DNA from: Bifidobacterium tissieri
GTDB lineage: Bacteria > Actinomycetota > Actinomycetes > Actinomycetales > Bifidobacteriaceae
Direction: 5' to 3'
Assembly: GCF_002259645.1 (NCBI RefSeq)
Contig: NZ_MWWV01000022.1
Location: 1 to 33,028 of the forward strand
Length of the DNA: 33,028 nucleotides
The notes beneath the pieces were generated by a model. It was given only the letters and a program-made list of their open reading frames with translations, did no database searches and was not told the DNA's origin. Shown in pieces: positions 1 to 11,167 of the stretch. Made by a program: the position numbers and the translations under genes. The number at the start of each line of letters is the position of its first letter. Position 1 is the stretch's first letter.

Positions 1-1024
1 CGATGATGAACATCACGTAGCCGGCGATCATGAACACCATGCCCGCGAGGTAGAGGTAGCGGCGCGGGATGTAGCGGTTGAGGATCGGGTAGAGCGGCGC
101 GGCGACCAGACCGGTGATGATCGGGATCACGCCGGCGATGGAGAAGGCGGCCGGCTGGCCGAGTACGAACTTGAACAGGTAGAGCAGCACGCCGGTGGTG
201 GCCACGTTGGCGATGGCGTACAGCAGGTAGCTCAGCGCGACCCACAGCAGCTGGTCGTTGTGGGCCAGGGCGCCGAACGCCTGCAGCGGGTTGCCGTTCT
301 CCTGGGCCTTGGAACGCAGTGCACTCTCGTTCTCCTTGGTGCCGAACGCGACGGTGAGCGCGGTGAGGATGCCAAGCAGCGCGACGATGACGCCGAACGC
401 CGTCCAGCCGGACTGGCTTTCGGTGTGGGAGCCGGTGAACACGTAGCTGAAGTAGGTGACGATCGGGATGACGACCACGGTGATGCCGTTGTAGCCGATG
501 GAGCCGGTGAAGGAGCCGAGAGCAGTGTAGACGCTGCGCTCATGAGAGTCCTCGGACAGCGCCGGAATCATGCCCCAGTAGGAAATGTCACGCAGCGAGT
601 AGAACACGTCGAGCACGATGAACACGATCACGAACAGCACGATGAACCACGTCTCGCTCACATTGACCAGACCGAACAGGCCGGTGTAGACGAGGGCGAG
701 CAGCACGGCGGATGTGCAGCCACCGATGACCTGCCACGGGCGGAAGCGGCCGAACTTGGTTGTGGTGTTGTCGATGAGGTTGCCCAGCAGCGGATCGATG
801 AAGATCTCACCGATACGGATGGCCACAATCAGACCGGTGATGATGCCGATGAGCTTGGTGGCGAGCGCCTTGTCGACCCCGGCGAACATGGTGCTGGTGA
901 CGTAGACGACGAAGTAGGTGCTCAGCGCGTTGTAGAACGCGGACTGACCGAAGTTGCCGATCGCATAGCAGATACGGCGTCCGATGCCGCCCGATTTGGT
1001 TGCGGCTGTGGTTTCTTCCTTCAT
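1..1024 (-). CDS. lacS: GPH-family lactose/galactoside permease, 3'-truncated by the window edge
   Basis: Reading the minus strand from the ATG at 1024 gives about 341 residues without a stop before the window edge, so the C-terminus is missing. The N-terminus is short and polar. It is followed by a run of hydrophobic helices with the features of the glycoside-pentoside-hexuronide cation symporters: an early FGQSAFYNALSTYF helix, an IDPLLGNLIDNTTTKFGRFRPW loop region (residues about 76-97), and a later RDISYWGMIPALSED segment. An AAGGAGAAG ribosome binding site lies about 9 bases upstream of the ATG. Divergence from lacZ and a shared operator type make lactose or another beta-galactoside the likely substrate, by proton or sodium symport across the cytoplasmic membrane. 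Whether a C-terminal PTS IIA-like domain exists cannot be seen. The family is certain; the substrate is inferred from context. Confidence 0.88.
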   Translation of the reverse strand, partial: MKEETTAATKSGGIGRRICYAIGNFGQSAFYNALSTYFVVYVTSTMFAGVDKALATKLIGIITGLIVAIRIGEIFIDPLLGNLIDNTTTKFGRFRPWQVIGGCTSAVLLALVYTGLFGLVNVSETWFIVLFVIVFIVLDVFYSLRDISYWGMIPALSEDSHERSVYTALGSFTGSIGYNGITVVVIPIVTYFSYVFTGSHTESQSGWTAFGVIVALLGILTALTVAFGTKENESALRSKAQENGNPLQAFGALAHNDQLLWVALSYLLYAIANVATTGVLLYLFKFVLGQPAAFSIAGVIPIITGLVAAPLYPILNRYIPRRYLYLAGMVFMIAGYVMFII

Positions 1025-1106
1025 GATCGTGCTTCTCCTTAGAAGACTGATGTGCAAGATCTTCCGTTGATCTGACAAGCGTCAGTGTACGACGTTACCC
1101 CTATAA

Positions 1107-1122
1107 AGTAAAATCCATTACT
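1107..1122. promoter_or_regulatory. Candidate LacI-family operator upstream of lacS
   Basis: AGTAAAATCCATTACT is an imperfect palindrome with half-sites AGTAAAA and AGTAATG. It resembles the near-perfect palindrome in front of the regulator gene (5954-5969) and the site upstream of lacZ (1466-1481). It lies about 85 bases upstream of the lacS start codon, next to the TTTATA sequence that could be the lacS -10 box. Assignment to the neighbouring LacI protein is inferred from shared sequence and position. Confidence 0.55.
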
Positions 1123-1465
1123 GATTAATCAGCAATCCGGGCGTGTCGTGTTCACTTGCAGCAGCGAGGCGTCCAGCATGCATCACGCATCGCCACCATC
1201 AACAATCGTTGCAAAATCAGACGTCTGGCACGATAGGAAGTTACCGAACCGCGCTCGGACACGTCAATCGGCGTATCGACCGGATATTAGAGGACAATCC
1301 ATCTATCCCCCACTACAGAAAAACCGAACATTATCACATCATAAATCGCACAAAAAAGTAACAATATCAATCTACAACAGGGTAGATTGCCACACATAGG
1401 CAACAATCCTCCAACACTCTGACTCCAACGACTTGCATAAAGAAAGAATTGATATTACCGTGATT

Positions 1466-1481
1466 AGTAAAGAGTTTTATT
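1466..1481. promoter_or_regulatory. Candidate LacI-family operator upstream of lacZ
   Basis: AGTAAAGAGTTTTATT is the weakest of the three related sites, but it keeps the AGTAAA left half and an AT-rich TTTATT right half. It lies about 95 bases before the lacZ start, where it could overlap the promoter. Confidence 0.5.
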
Positions 1482-1489
1482 GCTCTTGA

Positions 1490-4804
<3,315 letters not shown>

Positions 4805-4833
4805 CGGGCACGCTGAATACGCAGATATACGCG

Positions 4834-4882
4834 ATCGGCGTCCTGCCCGGCCCCGTACTGGGACCGTAGGCAGGACGCCGAT
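4834..4882. terminator. Bidirectional terminator between lacZ and the LacI gene
   Basis: A perfect 14-bp inverted repeat, ATCGGCGTCCTGCC (4834-4847) and its complement (4869-4882), has a 21-base loop that itself folds through GG-CCC/GGG-CC pairing. It sits 30 bases after the lacZ stop and 24 bases before the end of the convergent regulator gene, so it can serve both transcripts. No long U run is visible on either side. Confidence 0.8.
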
Positions 4883-4905
4883 GTGTTTGCAGTGCTGTCG
4901 ATCGG

Positions 4906-5969
<1,064 letters not shown>

Positions 5970-6065
5970 TAACAATATTACCGCACGATAGGCAATATGA
6001 CACGTATGCAACACGGAACATGTGACATTATGTTGGACAATGATCGACAATGACCACAAATCAAC

Positions 6066-6102
6066 GACCGGTCCGACCGCGATTATCACGATCGGACCGG
6101 TC
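6066..6102 (-). terminator. Terminator of the SDR/NTF2 unit
   Basis: A perfect 11-bp inverted repeat GACCGGTCCGA (6066-6076) / TCGGACCGGTC (6092-6102) has a 15-base loop. It stands 28 bases past the stop codon of the NTF2-like gene. On the minus strand the sequence after the stem, GTTGATTTGTGG, is moderately U-rich. Confidence 0.7.
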
Positions 6103-6129
6103 AGTCAGTCACCAATTCAGTAATCGTCG

Positions 6130-6459
6130 TCACGCCGGACGGATCACAAGCTCCTGGATCCGCCCGTCATCGTCCACGCTTTCGATCTGCGCGAGCGCGT
6201 GGATGATGGTGCCGGCGTAGTTGGCGTAGAAGTTCACGGTTCGGCCGTTGACCATATGCGGGTCGCTCACCGAGAATCCGCCGATCACGAACTGGTTGTG
6301 GAAGAACATGTCGATGGCCTTGTCGCCGTAGAGGAAGATGTTCTCCTTGCCTACGAGTGACGGGCAGTAGTCGAACATGCGGCTCTGTTCGGCGAAGCAC
6401 GAGCCGAGCGCTTCGTAGTCCTTGTCCTGCAGGGCCTTGATGTAGTCGTCGATGATCAT
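6130..6459 (-). CDS. Small NTF2-like (SnoaL/ketosteroid-isomerase fold) protein
   Basis: This 109-residue protein starts MIIDDYIKALQDKDYEALGS. Two amphipathic helices at the N-terminus contain the phrase DKDYEAL, typical of NTF2-like small-molecule binding proteins. A curved beta-sheet follows (FHNQFVIGGFSVSDPHMVNG, VNFYANYAGTIIHALAQIE). The start was chosen because AGGAGA lies 6-7 bases before this ATG; an upstream in-frame extension of about 120 codons is the shadow of the SDR gene. It is 80 bases downstream of the SDR gene on the same strand, so the two are probably co-transcribed. The fold includes ketosteroid isomerases, dehydratases and non-enzymatic ligand binders. The residues that would fix a reaction cannot be assigned from this alone. 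Confidence 0.72.
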   Translation of the reverse strand: MIIDDYIKALQDKDYEALGSCFAEQSRMFDYCPSLVGKENIFLYGDKAIDMFFHNQFVIGGFSVSDPHMVNGRTVNFYANYAGTIIHALAQIESVDDDGRIQELVIRPA

Positions 6460-6539
6460 GAAAAGTCTCCTGTCTGCAATGTTTCTGGTGGTTGATTCGC
6501 CGCGGACCGCCGCGACGAATGTCGGGGGTGAGAGCCGGA

Positions 6540-7319
6540 TCAGTAGACCTTCTCGGAGTGGAGGAGCGCGTCGGTGCCGCCGTCGGCGAAGAGCACCACG
6601 CCATTGAGACCGGCGGCCTCGGGGCTGGCCACGAACGCGATCACGTTGGCCACCTCCTCCGGGTCCATGAGCGGTTCCTCGCCGTAGTGCGTGGGCACCT
6701 GGATGGCCTCCATGGCCACGCGCTGCTCGGGCAGCAGGTTGCCGGTCATGGCGGTGCGCACGTTGCCGGGGGCCACGGCGTTGAGACGCACGCCGGAGGC
6801 ACCCCACTGGGCGCTCATGCGGCGGGCCCATCGGGCGAGCGCGTACTTGGTGGCGGCGTAGAAGGCGTGGCCGCCGATCGGATCGTAGTCCTTGACGAGG
6901 TTGACGATGCGGTCCTCGTCGGGGTTGTTGTTGAGCATGCCGACCACGTCCATACGGGCATCGCCGTGCGCGATGGAGTTGGAGGAGGTGACGGTGCAGC
7001 TGCCGTGCTTCTTCTTGAGCAGGTCGAACACGCCCTGCGCCATCACGGTGGCGCCGAAGTAGTTGAGGGAGACGATCAGCGGGATGGGTGCGCGACCGCC
7101 GGCCACGCCCGCGTTGCAGATCATGGCGTCGATGCCGTCGGGGTAGCGTTCGTGCAGCTGGTCGATCGCGTACTGACGGCCCTCCTTGGTGGCCAGGTTC
7201 GCGCTGATGTCGCCGTCCTTGAGATCGATGTTGACGACCTCATGGCCGCGATTGCGCAGGATTTCAGCGGTTTTGGCTCCGATGCCGCTCGTCGCGCCGG
7301 TGATGACGTACACGCCCAT
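6540..7319 (-). CDS. Short-chain dehydrogenase/reductase of the 3-alpha-hydroxysteroid dehydrogenase/carbonyl reductase type
   Basis: This 259-residue cytoplasmic NAD(P)-dependent oxidoreductase has the classical SDR parts: TGATSGIG at residues 7-14, an acidic Asp32 after the second strand that suggests NAD(H), CNAG at 68-71, a serine in TSSNS (111-115), and YAATK with Tyr154 and Lys158. The VSLNYFGAT segment and the C-terminal [10 protein letters not shown] resemble the Comamonas testosteroni 3-alpha-hydroxysteroid dehydrogenase/carbonyl reductase (VSVNYFGAT and DGGIDAVM, from memory), which also has about 257 residues. The start at MGVYVITG is supported by GAAAGGA seven bases upstream; the in-frame ATG at 7442 has no such site. 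The likely partner is the NTF2-like gene downstream. The substrate is unproven: a steroid, an aromatic or aliphatic carbonyl, or a secondary alcohol would all fit. Confidence 0.85.
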   Translation of the reverse strand: MGVYVITGATSGIGAKTAEILRNRGHEVVNIDLKDGDISANLATKEGRQYAIDQLHERYPDGIDAMICNAGVAGGRAPIPLIVSLNYFGATVMAQGVFDLLKKKHGSCTVTSSNSIAHGDARMDVVGMLNNNPDEDRIVNLVKDYDPIGGHAFYAATKYALARWARRMSAQWGASGVRLNAVAPGNVRTAMTGNLLPEQRVAMEAIQVPTHYGEEPLMDPEEVANVIAFVASPEAAGLNGVVLFADGGTDALLHSEKVY

Positions 7320-7504
7320 GTCTGTCCTTTCGATGCTCGATCCGCACATATCACGACCATCGTGAAACGAAACCGAACAATGTGAGATTCCTCCCGAAAG
7401 CATCACTGCCGGAAGGTGCTTCTCACTGTACAGGCATTGCAATCATTAACGTAAGGACTTGCCACGCTTTGCCAATATCATGTTCCCGCTCACATTTTCC
7501 ATGT

Positions 7505-7532
7505 GCACAATACGGCACAATACGCACAATAC
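7505..7532. repeat. Three direct copies of GCACAATAC
   Basis: GCACAATAC occurs at 7505-7513, 7515-7523 and 7524-7532. It lies in the 275-base gap between the pilus operon and the SDR gene, about 190 bases upstream of the SDR start. The spacing of 10 and 9 bases places the copies on nearly one face of the helix, so a regulator binding array is possible. The rest of the gap (7320-7500) shows no gene and no clear promoter; a TTGGCA on the minus strand near 7470 is only a weak -35 candidate. Confidence 0.45.
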
Positions 7533-7536
7533 AGCA

Positions 7537-7576
7537 CTGCCTGTTCCCTAGTGTGATCACACTAAGAAACAGGCAG
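7537..7576 (-). terminator. Large hairpin closing the pilus operon
   Basis: Nine-base arms CTGCCTGTT (7537-7545) and AACAGGCAG (7568-7576) enclose the perfect palindrome TAGTGTGATCACACTA (7549-7564), with three mismatched bases on each side. The whole forms a 40-base stem-loop starting 18 bases past the stop codon of the last pilus gene. The position fits a transcription terminator, but no U run follows it on the minus strand. Confidence 0.6.
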
Positions 7577-7594
7577 GCACCGGACGAGTCCGGT

Positions 7595-8473
7595 TCAGTG
7601 CAGATCGTCGTGCCGAGTGCTGGCGTACCGGGAACGGATGAACAGGAACACCAGTGCGATGCCGCCGAAGATCACCGCGACCTGCACATAACGCATGATC
7701 GCGGCACCGGTCTTGGCGATGTTCGACTGCTGCGACGGCACGGCCGGAGTGGGCGACGGGTTCTTCGACGGTTCCGGCGTGGGCTTGCCGGACGGATTCT
7801 CCGACGGTTCCGGACCGGGACCGGGAACCTGTTCGAACTTGGGCGATGCAACCACGGCGTAGTTCGCCGCGGATGACGCTCCCCCGGACGTTCCCGGCTC
7901 CGTCTCCGGAATCGCCACCAGAAACGCGTCGCACACGTACGCGGAATTCGCATCGGCCACGGCGGTACGCGATACCAGATACAGTCCCGGCACAAGGTCT
8001 CGCACGACCGCACGTCCATCGGCACCGGTCACGGCATGATCGGTCACGTCATAGAGACCGTGCGAGGATGCATATTCGGCGAGTTCCTTGGCGGCCTCAT
8101 TGTATTGTGACGAGCTGAGCGATCCCCAGTCCCTGCCGACTGCTGAGAACGCATCGCGTGTGGAAAATCCGTTGATCGTACCATCGTCTCCGATCGTCGC
8201 GTCGGCCACCTGCGCCACGGCATACGTGTCGCCGGCAAGCACGCGGGTGGTGCCGCCATCAGCGACCGTGGCCGAGATCGTCAGCGTGCCGACACGCCCC
8301 GATGCCGCAGACGCCGATGCAGACGTGGGGAACAGCAACCCCCACGATATGACCAGCATCACGGTTAGTGTGATCACACTAAGAATGGCGGCTGGCAAGG
8401 CGAACAGTCGAATGCCGCCCTCACGGGTCGACCGCCGCCCGGATGCGCCATGCGCGCTATGAATGTCTCCCAT
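7595..8473 (-). CDS. Sortase-anchored minor pilin or surface protein with IAKTG signal
   Basis: This 292-residue protein has a basic N-terminus and a hydrophobic helix (about residues 23-45) ending in small residues (SASASAAS), a likely signal peptide. A globular part of about 160 residues follows, with a pilin-like segment (AVVRDLVPGLYLVSRT). A Pro/Glu/Lys/Ser-rich linker (about 215-245) leads to IAKTG at 252-256, a hydrophobic helix (VAVIFGGIALVFLFI) and a basic end, which is a non-canonical cell-wall sorting signal. The start at 8473 is chosen for its AAAGGAG site; an upstream ATG at 8503 lacks one. It overlaps the end of the sortase gene by 17 bases, so translation is probably coupled. 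It may be a pilus base or ancillary subunit. No E-box was found. Confidence 0.75.
   Translation of the reverse strand: MGDIHSAHGASGRRSTREGGIRLFALPAAILSVITLTVMLVISWGLLFPTSASASAASGRVGTLTISATVADGGTTRVLAGDTYAVAQVADATIGDDGTINGFSTRDAFSAVGRDWGSLSSSQYNEAAKELAEYASSHGLYDVTDHAVTGADGRAVVRDLVPGLYLVSRTAVADANSAYVCDAFLVAIPETEPGTSGGASSAANYAVVASPKFEQVPGPGPEPSENPSGKPTPEPSKNPSPTPAVPSQQSNIAKTGAAIMRYVQVAVIFGGIALVFLFIRSRYASTRHDDLH
8366..8385. repeat. Second copy of a 20-bp palindrome-containing repeat, inside the minor pilin gene
   Basis: The 20 bases TAGTGTGATCACACTAAGAA here are identical to 7549-7568 in the operon-end hairpin, 817 bases away. The first 16 bases form a perfect palindrome. The copy lies within codons for the signal-peptide helix (ILSVITLT). 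Confidence 0.85.
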
Positions 8474-9386
8474 GTCGCGGTCTCCTTTCGTTTCCGCCGT
8501 CACGCTTGTCCGCGTGACCCCGTTCGCCGCTGTGATGCGCGGCCACGGCGTGCCGCCGTCGGTAGATGTGATGCGCTATGCCGCCGCCTACAAGCAGCAC
8601 CGCCAGCCCGATCAGCGGAACGAGGTACTGCACCGGAATGTCGAGTCCGAATCGTTTCGCCGACTCCGCGTTCATGGCGGGCGTGTATGGCACGCGATGG
8701 CCACGCACCAGAAGTCTGTGTGAGTTCACGCCGTAGGGCGTGCAGGTGATCAGCGTCACCTGATCCTCGCCATCCTGGATGGCGAGTTCCTGCGTGTCAG
8801 TGGGCAGCACCGTGGTGATGCGATCGACCTCGTACGCATACGTGTCCTTGAGGACTGTGATATAGAACCGATCGCCGGTTTTCACCCGGTTGAGATCGGT
8901 GAACAGCTTGGCGCTGGGCAGTCCCCGATGCCCGGACACCGCGGCATGCGTGGACGCCCCGCCGATGGGCAGCGACGTGCCCTCCAGATGACCGATGCCC
9001 ACCTGCAGTACCTTTTCGGCGGTGCCGTGGTAGATGGGCAAGGTCTCGTGAAGGCGTGGCACGGTGATGTACCCCATCATGCCGTCGCCGTTGAGATTGA
9101 GCAGGCTCATGTATTCGCTGTCGGAGGCGTCGGCACCCACCGCGTTCGACAGTGCGTTCGTGGTGCCGCCGGCGTCCTGTTCGGCGATCTTCGCATTGTA
9201 TGCGCGCGCGGCATCCATGATCTTCTGGTATTCCTCGTCGGACAGCGCGTCGACGGCCTCATCGTAATGGCTGACGACATGGCTGGAGTTGCGCATGATG
9301 AGAATGTTGCTGATCGTCGGGTAGAACAGCACGAGCAGTCCTCCGATGATCACCAGAATGGGCAGAATGTCACGCAGTTTTTTCAT
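8457..9386 (-). CDS. srtC: Class C (pilin-polymerising) sortase
   Basis: This 309-residue membrane-anchored transpeptidase links pilin subunits by isopeptide bonds. It has an N-terminal membrane helix (residues about 7-29) and a sortase beta-barrel. The active site comprises His153 in AVSGHRGLPSAKLF, Cys215 in TLITCTPYGVNSHRLLVRGHR, and Arg224. The His-Cys distance of 62 and the TCTPYGVN signature are those of class C enzymes. A second membrane helix (YLVPLIGLAVLLVGGGIA, about 254-271) and a very basic tail are also typical. The N-terminal part contains no obvious DPF/W lid motif. The start at 9386 lacks a strong ribosome binding site. It lies 140 bases downstream of the major pilin gene and overlaps the next gene by 17 bases. 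Confidence 0.94.
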   Translation of the reverse strand: MKKLRDILPILVIIGGLLVLFYPTISNILIMRNSSHVVSHYDEAVDALSDEEYQKIMDAARAYNAKIAEQDAGGTTNALSNAVGADASDSEYMSLLNLNGDGMMGYITVPRLHETLPIYHGTAEKVLQVGIGHLEGTSLPIGGASTHAAVSGHRGLPSAKLFTDLNRVKTGDRFYITVLKDTYAYEVDRITTVLPTDTQELAIQDGEDQVTLITCTPYGVNSHRLLVRGHRVPYTPAMNAESAKRFGLDIPVQYLVPLIGLAVLLVGGGIAHHIYRRRHAVAAHHSGERGHADKRDGGNERRPRHGRHS

Positions 9387-9422
9387 GATAAGACGCTTGT
9401 GGATGGTGACGGCCGGCCGTCA

Positions 9423-9464
9423 CTCGGCGATGTTCCGATGTGTGGAATATCGATCATCGCCGAG
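9423..9464 (-). other. Intercistronic hairpin between major pilin and sortase genes
   Basis: A perfect 10-bp inverted repeat CTCGGCGATG (9423-9432) / CATCGCCGAG (9455-9464) has a 22-base loop in the 140-base gap after the major pilin gene. There is no U run, so partial termination or protection of the upstream pilin mRNA end is more likely than full termination. Confidence 0.5.
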
Positions 9465-9526
9465 GAGACGACCGACCATGACGTCCGGGTCAGTCCCGAG
9501 GAGAGACCGACTCAGACATGGCTGGC

Positions 9527-11083
9527 TCAGGCGTTGGCGCGCTTGCGCTGGATGGCCCAGGCCACACCGAGGGCGATCACGATCACGCCGACCACGGTGA
9601 ACGCCACAGTACCCATACCACCGGTGCCGGGGAGGAGGGTGCCTTCATTGTTCTTGACGGTGATCGTGGTACCGGTACCCTTCTCAGCACCGTATGAGTA
9701 CGCAACATTGGAGGTGTTGAGCGTACCGTCGGCGTTATAGGTGGCGGTGATCGTCACGGAGATCGGATCGGTCAGCTTGTTGTATCCGTTCGGAGCCTGA
9801 TCCTCGACGAGCTGATATTCGCCGGCAGCCAGACCGGTGAACTTGATCACGCCGGTTGCCGGAGTGGTGACCTTACCATCCGCAACGCCGGTCTCCCCGT
9901 CCTTGACCGGACGGTAGGATTCCCCATCCTTTATCAGGTTCACGAGCGTGCCATCCTTCTTTGCCAGATGGAACACGGCTCCGGCAAGAGTCTTGTTGGC
10001 ATCCTTGGCATCGACCTTCTTCAGATCGAAGTTGAAGGTGTAGGTGTGGGTCTTGCTTTCCGGAGTGTCATCCACACTGTCCTGGTTGTTCGGATCGTTG
10101 CTGTAGATCAGCTTCACGGAGTTGCTGGCCGTATCCTGTCCGGCCACTGCCTGTTCGTTCACCGTTGCGGAGTAGGTGACGACGATCTCCGTGCCGATGG
10201 TGGCCTTGTCAGTGGCGAATCCCTTGATGGACTTGGCCAGATCGATGGTAAGGGCCGTGGCATCATCGGTGGCATTAGTGGAGGTAACGTCGAACTGGTC
10301 TGCGGTCAGCGCTGTGCCGTTCACGGTCACCTTGACGTCATTCTTGAACGTGAGTCCCTTGGACAGGGTATCGGTGAACTTGAAGGTGTACTTGAAGTCG
10401 GCAGTGTACTCGGTGTAATTCGGCACCTTGGACTTTACCGTGAAGTTGACCGTGTCGCCGATCTGGGCGCTGCTGCCCTTATCGGTGTTTTCGGGCTTCG
10501 TGCCCGTGCCGGTGACCGTCTTGTCTACGGTCGGGTATTCGGACTTCAGCGCAACCGAGTTGTCAGTCTTCGTCACGTTGGTGAGGATGGCGTGCGGAAT
10601 CGAATCCGCGCCATCGTTGGTCACCAGATAGTAGCCGTAGTTCAGGCCCGAGAAGGTCGCCGTGTACGGCGCTTCCTCGGTGGCAGTAACGGAAGCGGGG
10701 TCCAAGGTGGTCTGCTTAGCGGCCCAGGCCGATGCGGATGCCGCGAACTCGGCGATCTTGGCGGAATCGGTCAAGGCGGACACGTAAGTATACGCATTCT
10801 GCGAGAATGCGTTGTCATCCGCACCATTGACGCCCTTGGTCTGGAAGAAAGCCTTCCAACCCGAGTTCAGCGTGTAGGTGGCGCTCTCGCCATCGGTGTT
10901 CGGCGTGGCCGAGAACATCTGGTAGGCGGTGACTGTATTGCCAGAGAACCCGGCGTTATCGCTGGTCACGGTCAGGGTGGCCGGTCCAGCGGCGTTGGCG
11001 GTCGTCGCGGCGACGCCCGCCATGCCCAGCGCGGTCGCGGCGGCAAGCGCCACGGCTGCGATCTTCTTCATCAGCGATTTCAT
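9527..11083 (-). CDS. fimA: Major pilin subunit with LPGTG sorting signal
   Basis: This 518-residue exported protein is the expected backbone subunit of the sortase-assembled pilus. It has a Sec signal peptide (residues 1-31, ending TTANA-A), a pilin-like motif YPTVDK at 183-188 whose Lys188 is the likely cross-linking residue, and Cna-B/SpaA-type beta-sandwich domains. An E-box segment YQLVEDQAPNGYN has Glu427, expected to help form an internal isopeptide bond with a lysine such as one in FDLKKVDA (about 353-359). LPGTG is at 484-488, followed by a membrane helix and a KRANA tail. The start at 11083 follows AAAGGAAACAGTG; an in-frame ATG at 11113 is less well placed. The gene lies between the giant adhesin (84-base gap) and the sortase. 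The symbol follows common usage for bifidobacterial pili. Confidence 0.92.
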   Translation of the reverse strand: MKSLMKKIAAVALAAATALGMAGVAATTANAAGPATLTVTSDNAGFSGNTVTAYQMFSATPNTDGESATYTLNSGWKAFFQTKGVNGADDNAFSQNAYTYVSALTDSAKIAEFAASASAWAAKQTTLDPASVTATEEAPYTATFSGLNYGYYLVTNDGADSIPHAILTNVTKTDNSVALKSEYPTVDKTVTGTGTKPENTDKGSSAQIGDTVNFTVKSKVPNYTEYTADFKYTFKFTDTLSKGLTFKNDVKVTVNGTALTADQFDVTSTNATDDATALTIDLAKSIKGFATDKATIGTEIVVTYSATVNEQAVAGQDTASNSVKLIYSNDPNNQDSVDDTPESKTHTYTFNFDLKKVDAKDANKTLAGAVFHLAKKDGTLVNLIKDGESYRPVKDGETGVADGKVTTPATGVIKFTGLAAGEYQLVEDQAPNGYNKLTDPISVTITATYNADGTLNTSNVAYSYGAEKGTGTTITVKNNEGTLLPGTGGMGTVAFTVVGVIVIALGVAWAIQRKRANA

Positions 11084-11120
11084 CACTGTTTCCTTTCCTT
11101 GTTGTGTGAACATTGGTGTG

Positions 11121-11140
11121 CCACCCGGTTCCCCGGGTGG
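11121..11140 (-). other. GC-rich tetraloop hairpin between adhesin and major pilin genes
   Basis: CCACCCGG (11121-11128) and CCGGGTGG (11133-11140) pair perfectly around four bases. On the transcribed strand the loop reads GGAA, a GNRA tetraloop, giving a very stable RNA hairpin in the 84-base gap. It is flanked by direct repeats of GTTGTGTGA at 11101-11109 and 11148-11156. No U run follows, so mRNA processing or stabilisation is plausible. Confidence 0.6.
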
Positions 11141-11167
11141 GAAATCTGTTGTGTGACTCGGGACCGG

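Noticed and set aside
260-1042. A 260-codon plus-strand frame at the window start
   Set aside because: It lies opposite the permease gene, whose minus-strand translation gives clear membrane helices and family motifs.
1063-1078. TCCGTTGATCTGACAA upstream of lacS also occurs on the minus strand at 30867-30882
   Set aside because: A single 16-base match in a 33-kb window on either strand is not far from chance, it is not palindromic, and the two contexts are unrelated.
6130-6831. A 233-codon version of the NTF2-like protein
   Set aside because: The extra N-terminal part lies over the SDR gene in another frame and has shadow-like composition; the ATG at 6459 has a proper ribosome binding site.
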